NCBI RefSeq assembly: GCF_001667075.1
Contig: NZ_LZIL01000051.1
Span: forward strand, 62,001 to 126,000
Direction: 5' to 3'
DNA from: Mycobacterium sp. 852014-52450_SCH5900713
GTDB lineage: Bacteria; Actinomycetota; Actinomycetes; Mycobacteriales; Mycobacteriaceae
Length of the DNA: 64,000 bases
The notes under the pieces were generated by a model. That model was not told the DNA's origin. It did no database searches and was given only the letters and a program-made list of their open reading frames with translations. A program made the position numbers and the translations under genes. Shown piece after piece: positions 57,455 to 64,000 of this stretch; position 1 is the stretch's first letter, and each line of letters starts with the position of its first letter.

Positions 57455-59020
57455 CTACGCCCCGAATCGCTGGGCGACGGCGCGGCGATCCAGTGATCCT
57501 TTGGCGGTGTGCGGCAGCTCCGTCGCCTGCCGGAAGCTGCCCGGCACTTCGAAGGGGGCCAGCCGGTCGCGGGCGAACGCGGCCAGTTCGTCGGCGGTCG
57601 GTGCGGCCGGTCCGCGGGGAACGATCACCGCTGCCACCGTCTCCCCGTACAGCTTGTCCGGCATCCCGAAGACGGCCACCTCCAGCACGCCGGGGTGGCT
57701 GCCCAGCACGCCCTCGACGCGTTCCGGGGAGATCTTCTCGCCGCCCCGGTTGATGAGCTCCTTGATCCGCCCACGGATGATCAGTTCACCGGCCGCCGAC
57801 AGAGTTCCCAGGTCACCGGTGCGCAACCACCCGTCGGTGAAATTGGCTGCGGTGATCGCCGGGTCGCCCAGGTAGCCCCGGACCACGGTGGGTCCGTGCA
57901 GCCACACCTCACCGACCTCCCCCGTAGGCACCGGCCGGCCGTCGGTCCCGACGATTCTGATTTCCGGCCCTGTCGAGCGACCAACGAGACCCGGTGTGGC
58001 AGCCGGGTTTTCGGCGTGGCCGATTTCTGTCGTGGCGACCTGGTGGGTGGCTTCGGTCATGCCGAAGGCGCACACTACCGGGGCCGAGAACGTGTCCTGC
58101 AGCGCCTGCGCCGTTTCGGCGGTGAGGGGGGCGCTGCAGCTGCGGATGAACCGCAATCCGGCCTCGCCCGGTCGGTCGGTTTCGGCCCGCTCCAACAAGA
58201 TCTGGTGAATGGTCGGCACCGCCGTGTACCAGGTGGCGCGGACGGCGCCGATATCGTCCCAGAAGGTGTGGGCCGAGAACCGTCCCCGCGCGGGCAGCAG
58301 CACCGCTCCCCCGGACACCAGGGTCCCCAGCAGCGCGGCCAGAAGCCCGTGACCGTGGTAGAGCGGCATCACCGCCACCGTGGCGTCGCTGGGGCTCAGC
58401 CCGTAACCGGCGATGATGGCCCGCACCGAGGCGGCGATGTTGCCGCGGGTCCAGGGGACCATCTTCGGCACCCCGGTGGTGCCGCCGGTGAACATGATCA
58501 TCGCGTCGTCGTCGCGCATCCCCTCCGGCGTCGAAAAGTGTTGTGCCGGAGCTGCGGTCACGTCCAAGCGCACCGTCGGGGTGCCGACCGTCACCGCGAG
58601 CGGCCACCACGGCAGGCCCGGTTTTTTCTGATCGGCGGGCGCGTCGCCGTCGATGAGCACCGCCCGGGCGCCCACCGCCTCGCTGCGGGTGCGCTGATCG
58701 CCGACCGGAAGGGCCGGGTCCAGCGGGACCGCGACCAGGTCGGCCCGCGAGGCGGCCAACAGTCCGACGACGAATTCCGCGTTGCTCCCGGAGCGCAGCG
58801 CGACGCGATCGCCCGGCCGCAGCCCGGCCCGCTTCAACTGCGCGGCCAGGTCGTCCACGAGCCGGAGCAGATCCTGGTAGCTGACCGGTGCGCGGTCGGA
58901 GGTGGCGACCAGCGCGGGCGCCCCCGGGGACCGGCGTGCCGCCTCCTCGACCAAATCGGCGATGCGTGGGCCCGACGTCTCCGCCGTGGCATGGCTGCCG
59001 ATGATCGCCTCAGGTTTCAT
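57455..59020 (-). CDS. fadD7: Acyl-CoA synthetase FadD7, probable oxalate-CoA ligase (AAE3 type)
   Basis: This 521-residue AMP-forming acyl-CoA synthetase has an ATP-binding loop FTGGTTGVPKMVPWT and a C-terminal lysine in PHTAKGSLDRRAVAQRF. The segments GRFSAHTFWDDI, ATWYTAVPTIHQILLER, LRFIRSCSAPL and GRIKELINRGGEKISPERVE match oxalyl-CoA synthetases of plants and yeast (AAE3/Pcs60) much better than long-chain FadDs. The divergent oxcA gene encodes the next enzyme. I infer activation of oxalate to oxalyl-CoA. ATG 59020 (MKPEAIIGSH) matches FadD7 length (525). It is convergent with fusA2, 12 bp away. Confidence 0.92.
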   Translation of the reverse strand: MKPEAIIGSHATAETSGPRIADLVEEAARRSPGAPALVATSDRAPVSYQDLLRLVDDLAAQLKRAGLRPGDRVALRSGSNAEFVVGLLAASRADLVAVPLDPALPVGDQRTRSEAVGARAVLIDGDAPADQKKPGLPWWPLAVTVGTPTVRLDVTAAPAQHFSTPEGMRDDDAMIMFTGGTTGVPKMVPWTRGNIAASVRAIIAGYGLSPSDATVAVMPLYHGHGLLAALLGTLVSGGAVLLPARGRFSAHTFWDDIGAVRATWYTAVPTIHQILLERAETDRPGEAGLRFIRSCSAPLTAETAQALQDTFSAPVVCAFGMTEATHQVATTEIGHAENPAATPGLVGRSTGPEIRIVGTDGRPVPTGEVGEVWLHGPTVVRGYLGDPAITAANFTDGWLRTGDLGTLSAAGELIIRGRIKELINRGGEKISPERVEGVLGSHPGVLEVAVFGMPDKLYGETVAAVIVPRGPAAPTADELAAFARDRLAPFEVPGSFRQATELPHTAKGSLDRRAVAQRFGA

Positions 59021-59227
59021 CGCCGCGCTCCTTGTCTCTTCGTCGTCCACCTGCTCGAACCATGACGGGTGGCCGTCCCGCGCGTCCAATATCGATTCGC
59101 TCACGACCGATAACCGCTGGCTATCGACGCCGCGGAACCCGGCCGGCCAGCACCGATAGACGGCGTGAATCGCGGCATAGCGGCTTGGTCTTGGACACCC
59201 GCGGGGCGGCCGCGCCAGAGTATGGGC

Positions 59228-59243
59228 TGAGGCTTTTACCTCA
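59228..59243. promoter_or_regulatory. Inverted repeat TGAGG-N6-CCTCA upstream of oxcA
   Basis: This symmetric element lies 29 bp before the oxcA start in the 252-bp fadD7-oxcA divergent region. The region holds no gene, and I saw nothing else in it. The octamer CTGAGGCT that overlaps this repeat also occurs upstream of oxyS at 61954-61961, so a shared regulator, perhaps OxyS itself, is possible. Confidence 0.35.
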
Positions 59244-59272
59244 CCTCCGACCACACATGAGGAGTCGGCACC

Positions 59273-61006
59273 ATGACCGCAGTTTCGGCATCTCCGGGCC
59301 AGGAGCACGAGCCCACTCGCTTGATCGACGGCTTCCACCTGGTGGTGGAAGCGCTCAAGGCCAACGACGTGGACACCATCTACGGGATCGTCGGCATCCC
59401 GATCACCGACCTCGCCCGCGTCGCTCAGGCGTCCGGAATCCGATACATCGGCTTCCGGCAAGAGACGTCGGCCGGTAACGCCGCCGCAGCAGCCGGATTC
59501 CTGACCCGCCGACCCGGCGTGTGCCTCACGACATCGGGGCCCGGTTTCCTCAATGGGTTGCCGGCACTCGCCAACGCCACGGCGAACTGCTTCCCGATGA
59601 TCCAGATTTCGGGCTCCAGCAACCGGGCGCTGGTCGATTTGCAACGCGGTGACTATCAGGAAATCGACCAGCTCAACGCCGCACGGCCGTTCGCGAAGGC
59701 GGCCTATCGGATCAGCCGGGTCGAGGACGTCGGGCGCGGCGTCGCGCGTGCCATCCGCACCGCGATCTCCGGCCGTCCCGGTGGCGTTTACCTCGACATC
59801 CCCGGCGACGTGTTGGGTCAAGCCATGGACGCCGCGGCCGGTGCGGAGACGGTCTGGCGGATCGTCGACCCCGCGCCCCGGCAGCTGCCGGCGCCCGACG
59901 CGGTCGAGCGCGCGCTGCGGGTGCTGGCGCAGGCGCGGCGACCCTTGATCGTGCTCGGCAAGGGCGCGGCATATGCCCAAGCCGACAACGTGATTCGCGA
60001 GTTCGTCGAGGCCAGCGGCGTTCCTTTCCTGCCCATGTCGATGGCCAAGGGGTTACTCCCCGACTCCCACCCGCAGTCCGCCGCGGCCGCCCGCTCGCTC
60101 GCGGTCGCACGCGCGGACGTCGTGTTGCTGGTCGGCGCCCGGCTGAACTGGCTACTCGGCCACGGGGACTCGCCGCAATGGTCCGCCGGCGCCAAGTTCA
60201 TCCAGGTCGATATCGCCCCGTCGGAGTTCGACAGCAACCAGCCGATCGCCGCGCCCCTGGCCGGCGACATCGGCTCGGTGATGTCGGCGCTGCGCGACGG
60301 CCTGGCCGCCCACCCCCTCGCGGTGCCCGCCGAATGGACCAAGGAGCTAGCCGAGCGCACCGCCCGCAACGACGCCAGGATGCGCGAGCGCCTGACCGAA
60401 AACCCCCATCCCATGCGCTTTTACAACGCGCTGGGTGCGATCCGCGCTGTGCTGCAGGAAAACCCGGACGCTTACGTGGTCAACGAGGGAGCCAACGCCC
60501 TGGACCTGGCCCGCAACGTCATCGGTATGGAGGTGCCGCGGCACCGCCTCGACACGGGAACATGGGGCGTCATGGGCATCGGCATGGGCTACGCCATTGC
60601 GGCCGCCGTCGAAACCGGTGACCCCGTGATCGCGATCGAGGGTGATAGCGCGTTCGGCTTCAGCGGGATGGAAATCGAGACCATTTGCCGCTACCGGCTT
60701 CCGCTGACCGTCGTCATTCTCAACAACGGCGGTATCTACCGCGGCGACGAAGCAGCGCGGGGATCTGATCCGGCGCCCACCGTCCTCAACGCGCGGGCCC
60801 ATCACGAGCTGCTCGCGGAAGCCTTCGGCGGCAAGGGATATCACGTCACCACCCCGGCGGAGCTGCAGTCGGCGCTGTCCGAGTCGATCGGCTCTCGGAT
60901 GCCGTCGATCATCGACTGCGAGCTCGACCCGGCGGCCGGGGTGGAAAGCGGGCATCTGGCGAGCCTGAACCCGACCAGCGCGGTAGCGGTCAGCGCCCGT
61001 GGGTGA
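59273..61006 (+). CDS. oxcA: Oxalyl-CoA decarboxylase
   Basis: This 577-residue ThDP-dependent enzyme converts oxalyl-CoA to formyl-CoA and CO2. The catalytic glutamate lies in YIGFRQETSAGNAAAAAG. The ThDP/Mg binding motif is GDSAFGFSGMEIETICRYRLPLTVVILNN, beginning with GDS and ending with NN, about 30 residues long. A central transhydrogenase-like domain is present (LIVLGKGAAYAQAD). A ribosome site (AGGAGTCGG) precedes the ATG. It corresponds to Rv0118c (582 residues). The last 17 bp overlap the convergent oxyS gene. Confidence 0.95.
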   Translation: MTAVSASPGQEHEPTRLIDGFHLVVEALKANDVDTIYGIVGIPITDLARVAQASGIRYIGFRQETSAGNAAAAAGFLTRRPGVCLTTSGPGFLNGLPALANATANCFPMIQISGSSNRALVDLQRGDYQEIDQLNAARPFAKAAYRISRVEDVGRGVARAIRTAISGRPGGVYLDIPGDVLGQAMDAAAGAETVWRIVDPAPRQLPAPDAVERALRVLAQARRPLIVLGKGAAYAQADNVIREFVEASGVPFLPMSMAKGLLPDSHPQSAAAARSLAVARADVVLLVGARLNWLLGHGDSPQWSAGAKFIQVDIAPSEFDSNQPIAAPLAGDIGSVMSALRDGLAAHPLAVPAEWTKELAERTARNDARMRERLTENPHPMRFYNALGAIRAVLQENPDAYVVNEGANALDLARNVIGMEVPRHRLDTGTWGVMGIGMGYAIAAAVETGDPVIAIEGDSAFGFSGMEIETICRYRLPLTVVILNNGGIYRGDEAARGSDPAPTVLNARAHHELLAEAFGGKGYHVTTPAELQSALSESIGSRMPSIIDCELDPAAGVESGHLASLNPTSAVAVSARG

Positions 61007-61928
61007 TTCGCGATAACTGCGCGTCGAAGAACTCGTCCAGCGACAGCTGCGCCGCGGAGGAGGCGAGCGCGCGGGCGATGGGCGACCCCGGCCCGGCGGA
61101 ATTGGTGGCCAGCGCGACGTCGGCCTTGAGCACCGGGTCGACCATTTCCACCGCGCGCACCTCCCGCCCCAGCGGCGACGTCCACAACCAGGTGTGCGGC
61201 ACGATGCATGCCCAGTTCCCGGCGGCGACCTGAGCGAACAGCGAAGCGACGGAGTCGGTTTCGACCTGCGGAGTCACTTCGATGGCATGGTCGGCGAAAG
61301 CCTTGTCGATGATCTGGCGGTCCCGCATCTCGGGTGTGAGCAACGCCAGCGGCAACTGCGCGGCCTCCGGCCAGGTCATCGTCGAGGCCCCGGATCCCAG
61401 CATGTCCGCGGGCGACAACAACACATAGTGCTCCTCGTAAAGCGGCACCAGGTTCACGTCGTGGGCCTCGTCGGGCGCCGCGTGCACGATCGCGGCGTCC
61501 AGTTCGAATTCGCGTAGCCGCCGGTACAGTTCGGTGCCGGACAACCGGGAAAGGATGTGCACCTTCGCCAACGGGTGCGCCGAACAGAACGCCGAGAGCA
61601 CCAGGGAGGCGGTCGTCGAGGCGGTGGGGACCGTGCCCAGCCGCAGCATCCCGGTGATGCCAGAGCGCACGGCATGCACCTCGGACTTGAAGGCGTCGTG
61701 CTCGGCGAGAATCCTCTTGGCCCACACCACCAACCGCTCGCCCTCAGGTGTGAGGCCCTCGAAGCTGTGCCCGCGATTGATCAGCGTGACGTTCAATTCC
61801 CGTTCCAGCTTGGCGATCGCGGCGGAAAGCGCGGGTTGGGATACGAAGCACTTTTCGGCCGCGCGGGCGAAGTGGCGCTCCTGCGCGACCGCGACGAAGT
61901 ACTCCAGCTGACGGAAGAGCACCCGCAC
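60990..61928 (-). CDS. oxyS: LysR family regulator OxyS
   Basis: This 312-residue LysR regulator has an N-terminal helix-turn-helix at residues ~17-45 (ERHFARAAEKCFVSQPALSAAIAKLERELN) and a C-terminal effector-binding domain. It corresponds to Rv0117, OxyS, which has been linked to the control of katG and oxidative stress in M. tuberculosis. Family members bind T-N11-A motifs. Its proximity to oxcA suggests a possible role there as well; this is inference. Its start faces ldtMt1 across 173 bp. Confidence 0.93.
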   Translation of the reverse strand: MRVLFRQLEYFVAVAQERHFARAAEKCFVSQPALSAAIAKLERELNVTLINRGHSFEGLTPEGERLVVWAKRILAEHDAFKSEVHAVRSGITGMLRLGTVPTASTTASLVLSAFCSAHPLAKVHILSRLSGTELYRRLREFELDAAIVHAAPDEAHDVNLVPLYEEHYVLLSPADMLGSGASTMTWPEAAQLPLALLTPEMRDRQIIDKAFADHAIEVTPQVETDSVASLFAQVAAGNWACIVPHTWLWTSPLGREVRAVEMVDPVLKADVALATNSAGPGSPIARALASSAAQLSLDEFFDAQLSRITHGR

Positions 61929-62034
61929 CTCCTCGCCCTCCGGGCAGTGATTTCTGAGGCTAACGCGTCGCTAGGCCGCCAGCCAATCCAGCGGGCCGAG
62001 GGGCGACCGGCGAAGCCACAAATGTTTGCTGAAA

Positions 62035-62062
62035 GCGACAACGCGGGTACAGCCGGTAGAAT
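62035..62062 (+). promoter_or_regulatory. Candidate SigA-like promoter of ldtMt1
   Basis: GCGACA (62035-62040), a 16-bp spacer and TAGAAT (62057-62062) make a plausible promoter, with a good -10 and a weak -35. The -10 lies 39 bp before the gene start. Confidence 0.4.
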
Positions 62063-62101
62063 ACAGTCGTGTTAATCGCACCATCTCGAAGGGCGGACGC
62101 T

Positions 62102-62857
62102 ATGGTTCGTGGTGTTCGTTATCTATTTGTTATGGTCGCGATCACGGCGATCGGCCTGGTCGCGCCGATCGGTCGCAGCCACGCGTCAATCCCGGTACCA
62201 CCGCCCACCCCGGCGATTGCCTCGGTTTTGCCGGCCAACGGCGCGGTGGTCGGCGTGGCGCACCCGGTCGTGGTGACGTTCACCGCACCGATCACGGATC
62301 GAGGCGCCGCCGAGCGGTCCATCCACGTCACGTCGCCGAACAACACGCCCGGACACTTCGAGTGGGTCGAGAACAACGTCGTGCAATGGGTGCCGAACCA
62401 GTACTGGCCGGCCCACACCCACGTTTCGGTGGGCATTCAGGCCCTGACCACGGGCTTCGACACCGGTGACGCGTTACTCGGTGTCGCCAGCATCTCCGCG
62501 CACACCTTCACCGTCAGCCGAAACGGAGAAGTGCTGCGCACCATGCCGGCGTCGATGGGCAAGCCCAGTCGGCCCACGCCCATCGGCAACTTCACCGCCC
62601 TGGAAAAGCAGCGCACCGTGGTCATGGACTCGCGCACCATCGGCATCCCACTCAGCTCGCCCGAGGGGTACAAGATCACCGCCTCATATGCGGTTCGCGT
62701 CACCTGGAGCGGCGTCTACGTGCACTCGGCACCCTGGTCGGTCGACTCGCAGGGTAATGCCAACGTGAGTCATGGCTGCATCAATCTCAGTCCCGACAAC
62801 GCCGCCTGGTACTTCAACCAGGTCAACGTCGGCGATCCCATCCAGGTCGTGGCATAG
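62102..62857 (+). CDS. ldtA: L,D-transpeptidase LdtMt1-like
   Basis: This 251-residue protein has the same length as M. tuberculosis LdtMt1 (Rv0116c). The N-terminal signal (VRYLFVMVAITAIGLVAP) ends near residue 28 and is followed by an immunoglobulin-like domain. The YkuD catalytic domain has YVHSAPWSVDSQ and the cysteine in NVSHGCINLS. L,D-transpeptidases make 3-3 crosslinks in peptidoglycan and are inhibited by carbapenems. ATG 62102 was chosen because the 11 codons upstream add no signal. Confidence 0.94.
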   Translation: MVRGVRYLFVMVAITAIGLVAPIGRSHASIPVPPPTPAIASVLPANGAVVGVAHPVVVTFTAPITDRGAAERSIHVTSPNNTPGHFEWVENNVVQWVPNQYWPAHTHVSVGIQALTTGFDTGDALLGVASISAHTFTVSRNGEVLRTMPASMGKPSRPTPIGNFTALEKQRTVVMDSRTIGIPLSSPEGYKITASYAVRVTWSGVYVHSAPWSVDSQGNANVSHGCINLSPDNAAWYFNQVNVGDPIQVVA

Positions 62858-62886
62858 CGGCGCTGCCCGCGCCCTCCGCTCGCCGG

Positions 62887-62902
62887 TGTGACAACCGTCA
62901 CA
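62887..62902. promoter_or_regulatory. Perfect CRP-type site, TGTGA-CAACCG-TCACA
   Basis: TGTGA-N6-TCACA matches the consensus of mycobacterial CRP (Rv3676 family). It lies 30 bp after the ldt stop and 70 bp before the carboxylic acid reductase start, a plausible activator position. cAMP-dependent control is inferred. Confidence 0.6.
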
Positions 62903-62972
62903 ACCATTGAACGGAAGACTGGCCCGCAACGGTCGGTTCCCGGTAGACGAGGATCCGAACGGGAGGCTGGCC

Positions 62973-64000
62973 ATGACCGGTGATGCGGAACAACAAGAGT
63001 CCACCATCGAGGGTTCGATCAGTCCGGTACGGAAGCGGGTTGCCGAACGTATTCGCCAACTGGACGCGACGGACGAACAGTTCCGCAGCACCAAACCGAA
63101 TGCCGCACTGCAACGAGCGGCGCGCGAACCGGAGCTTCGCCTGACACAGATCCTGCAGACCTTCGTCGAGGGCTATGCCGATCGTCCGGCGCTGGGTTGG
63201 CGGGCACGGTCGCTGGTCGCCGATCCCGCGACCGGCCGCACCACCGCGCAGCTGCTCCCCCGGTTCGACACCATCAGCTACCGAGACCTGTGGGCGAACG
63301 TGGGCGCGATCGCCAGCGCCTGGCAGCACGACGCCGCCGATCCGGTGATGCCTGGAGACTTCGTCGCCACAGTGGGTTTCGCCAGCGCGGAATACCTGAC
63401 CCTCGACCTGGTGTGTGCCTATCTCGGCCTGGTGGCGGTGCCGCTGCAGCACAATGCGGCGGCCTCACGGTTGCAGCCGATCGTCGCCGAGGTGGAGCCG
63501 CGGGTGCTCGCGGCTGGTGCCGGCTACCTGGATCTGGCCGTCGAGGCAGCGCTGGGCAGCACGTCGTTGCGGCGCGTGGTGGTTTTCGACTACTCCCCCC
63601 AAATCGACGATCAGCGCGAGGCTTTGGAGCGCGCTCGCGTGGAGCTGTCGGCGGCCGGGATGGCGGTGACGATCGAGACGTTCGACGAGTTGATCGAGCG
63701 GGGCCGCACCCTGCCGCCCGAGCCGGCATACACCGGTGACACCGATCAACGCCTGGCCATGATCATGTACACCTCGGGGAGCACCGGACTGCCCAAGGGC
63801 GCGATGTACACCGAGCGCATGCTGTGCAAGCTGTGGACCAACGAGCTGATGCCCGACTTCGCGGACACGCCCGTGTTCAACGTCAACTTCATGCCGCTCA
63901 ATCACCTCGGTGGCCGGATACCGTTGTCGACCGCGTTCCAAGCGGGCGGCACCAGTTACTTCGTTCCCGAAAGTGACCTGTCCACGCTGTTCGACGACTG
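62973..64000 (+). CDS. car: Carboxylic acid reductase, N-terminal part (truncated by the window)
   Basis: The frame from ATG 62973 (MTGDAEQQESTIEG) stays open to the window end, giving 342 residues. It matches the start of the ~1170-residue carboxylic acid reductases (Nocardia CAR, mycobacterial FadD9). The adenylation domain shows FRSTKPNAALQRAA, then VPLQHNAAASRLQPIV, the ATP loop MYTSGSTGLPKGAMYTE and NFMPLNHLGGRI. The carrier domain and the NADPH reductase domain should follow beyond the window. These enzymes reduce fatty or aromatic acids to aldehydes. GGGAGG is the ribosome site. This gene is absent next to ldtMt1 in M. tuberculosis. Confidence 0.92.
   Translation, partial: MTGDAEQQESTIEGSISPVRKRVAERIRQLDATDEQFRSTKPNAALQRAAREPELRLTQILQTFVEGYADRPALGWRARSLVADPATGRTTAQLLPRFDTISYRDLWANVGAIASAWQHDAADPVMPGDFVATVGFASAEYLTLDLVCAYLGLVAVPLQHNAAASRLQPIVAEVEPRVLAAGAGYLDLAVEAALGSTSLRRVVVFDYSPQIDDQREALERARVELSAAGMAVTIETFDELIERGRTLPPEPAYTGDTDQRLAMIMYTSGSTGLPKGAMYTERMLCKLWTNELMPDFADTPVFNVNFMPLNHLGGRIPLSTAFQAGGTSYFVPESDLSTLFDD

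Noticed and set aside
59021..59980. N-terminal extension of fadD7 of over 300 codons
   Set aside because: The open frame continues far upstream, but the product loses all family similarity before ATG 59020 and runs antisense into oxcA.

Overview
This window is high-GC chromosomal DNA from a mycobacterium, most likely a slow-growing non-tuberculous species near the Mycobacterium avium complex. The evidence is gene order. Read from right to left, the window follows the M. tuberculosis block Rv0116c to Rv0158: ldtMt1, oxyS, oxcA, fadD7, fusA2, an Rv0121c-like oxidoreductase, pepA, treS, mak, fbpC, htdZ, fadE1, fgd2, Rv0133, ephF, cyp138, msrA, Rv0138-Rv0146, an aldehyde dehydrogenase and SDR pair, ptbB, fadE2, pntAa/pntAb/pntB, Rv0157A and a TetR gene. 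It also holds genes that M. tuberculosis lacks at this position, including dps and Mn catalase. I recognised the genes by recalled family motifs; no database search was run. I saw no tRNA, rRNA, CRISPR array or insertion sequence, and no gene-free stretch longer than 300 bases.

Layout. 1-7 kb: a truncated alpha/beta hydrolase, a TetR regulator with a divergent 41-residue microprotein, the proton-translocating transhydrogenase operon, then fadE2-ptbB. 7-21 kb: an SDR and an aldehyde dehydrogenase, three tandem SAM-dependent methyltransferases, TetR, pirin, a CLC chloride transporter, Dps, a DNA glycosylase-like protein, small SnoaL and DUF427 proteins, a fourth methyltransferase and a sugar-epimerase-like SDR. 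21-34 kb: msrA, cyp138 with a divergent TetR, then a lipid and redox block made of an alcohol dehydrogenase, ephF, a sulfotransferase with TetR and DUF1214, and an operon of ferredoxin-type reductase, fatty-acid desaturase, SRPBCC and LLM genes under a FabR/DesT-type regulator. 34-40 kb: fgd2, hemerythrin and Mn catalase as a convergent stress pair, GAF-ANTAR, fadE1 and htdZ. 40-48 kb: an insert between htdZ and fbpC, absent from that position in M. tuberculosis. It carries DUF302, a DsbA-like protein and a CsoR/CstR-type repressor divergent from mmpS-mmpL, followed by a phosphoesterase and a MarR-ABC-ABC efflux operon. 48-64 kb: fbpC, DUF1275, mak-treS (GlgE pathway), pepA, fusA2, fadD7/oxcA (probable oxalate degradation), oxyS, ldtMt1 and the 5' part of a carboxylic acid reductase gene.

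The most interesting signals are regulatory. (1) Two matching ATACCC-N4-GGGTAT palindromes, 32 bp apart, lie between the CsoR/CstR-family gene and mmpS-mmpL. The regulator keeps both thiols but lacks the copper-binding histidine, which suggests a thiol- or persulfide-sensing switch on an MmpL exporter. (2) SigF-type promoters (GTTT-N15-GGGTA) precede dps, hemerythrin and Mn catalase. (3) Two GGTAC-N6-GTACC palindromes lie between cyp138 and its TetR gene. (4) GTGAAC-type palindromes sit at the desaturase operon and its FabR/DesT-like regulator. (5) A perfect TGTGA-N6-TCACA site, the CRP consensus, lies upstream of the carboxylic acid reductase gene.
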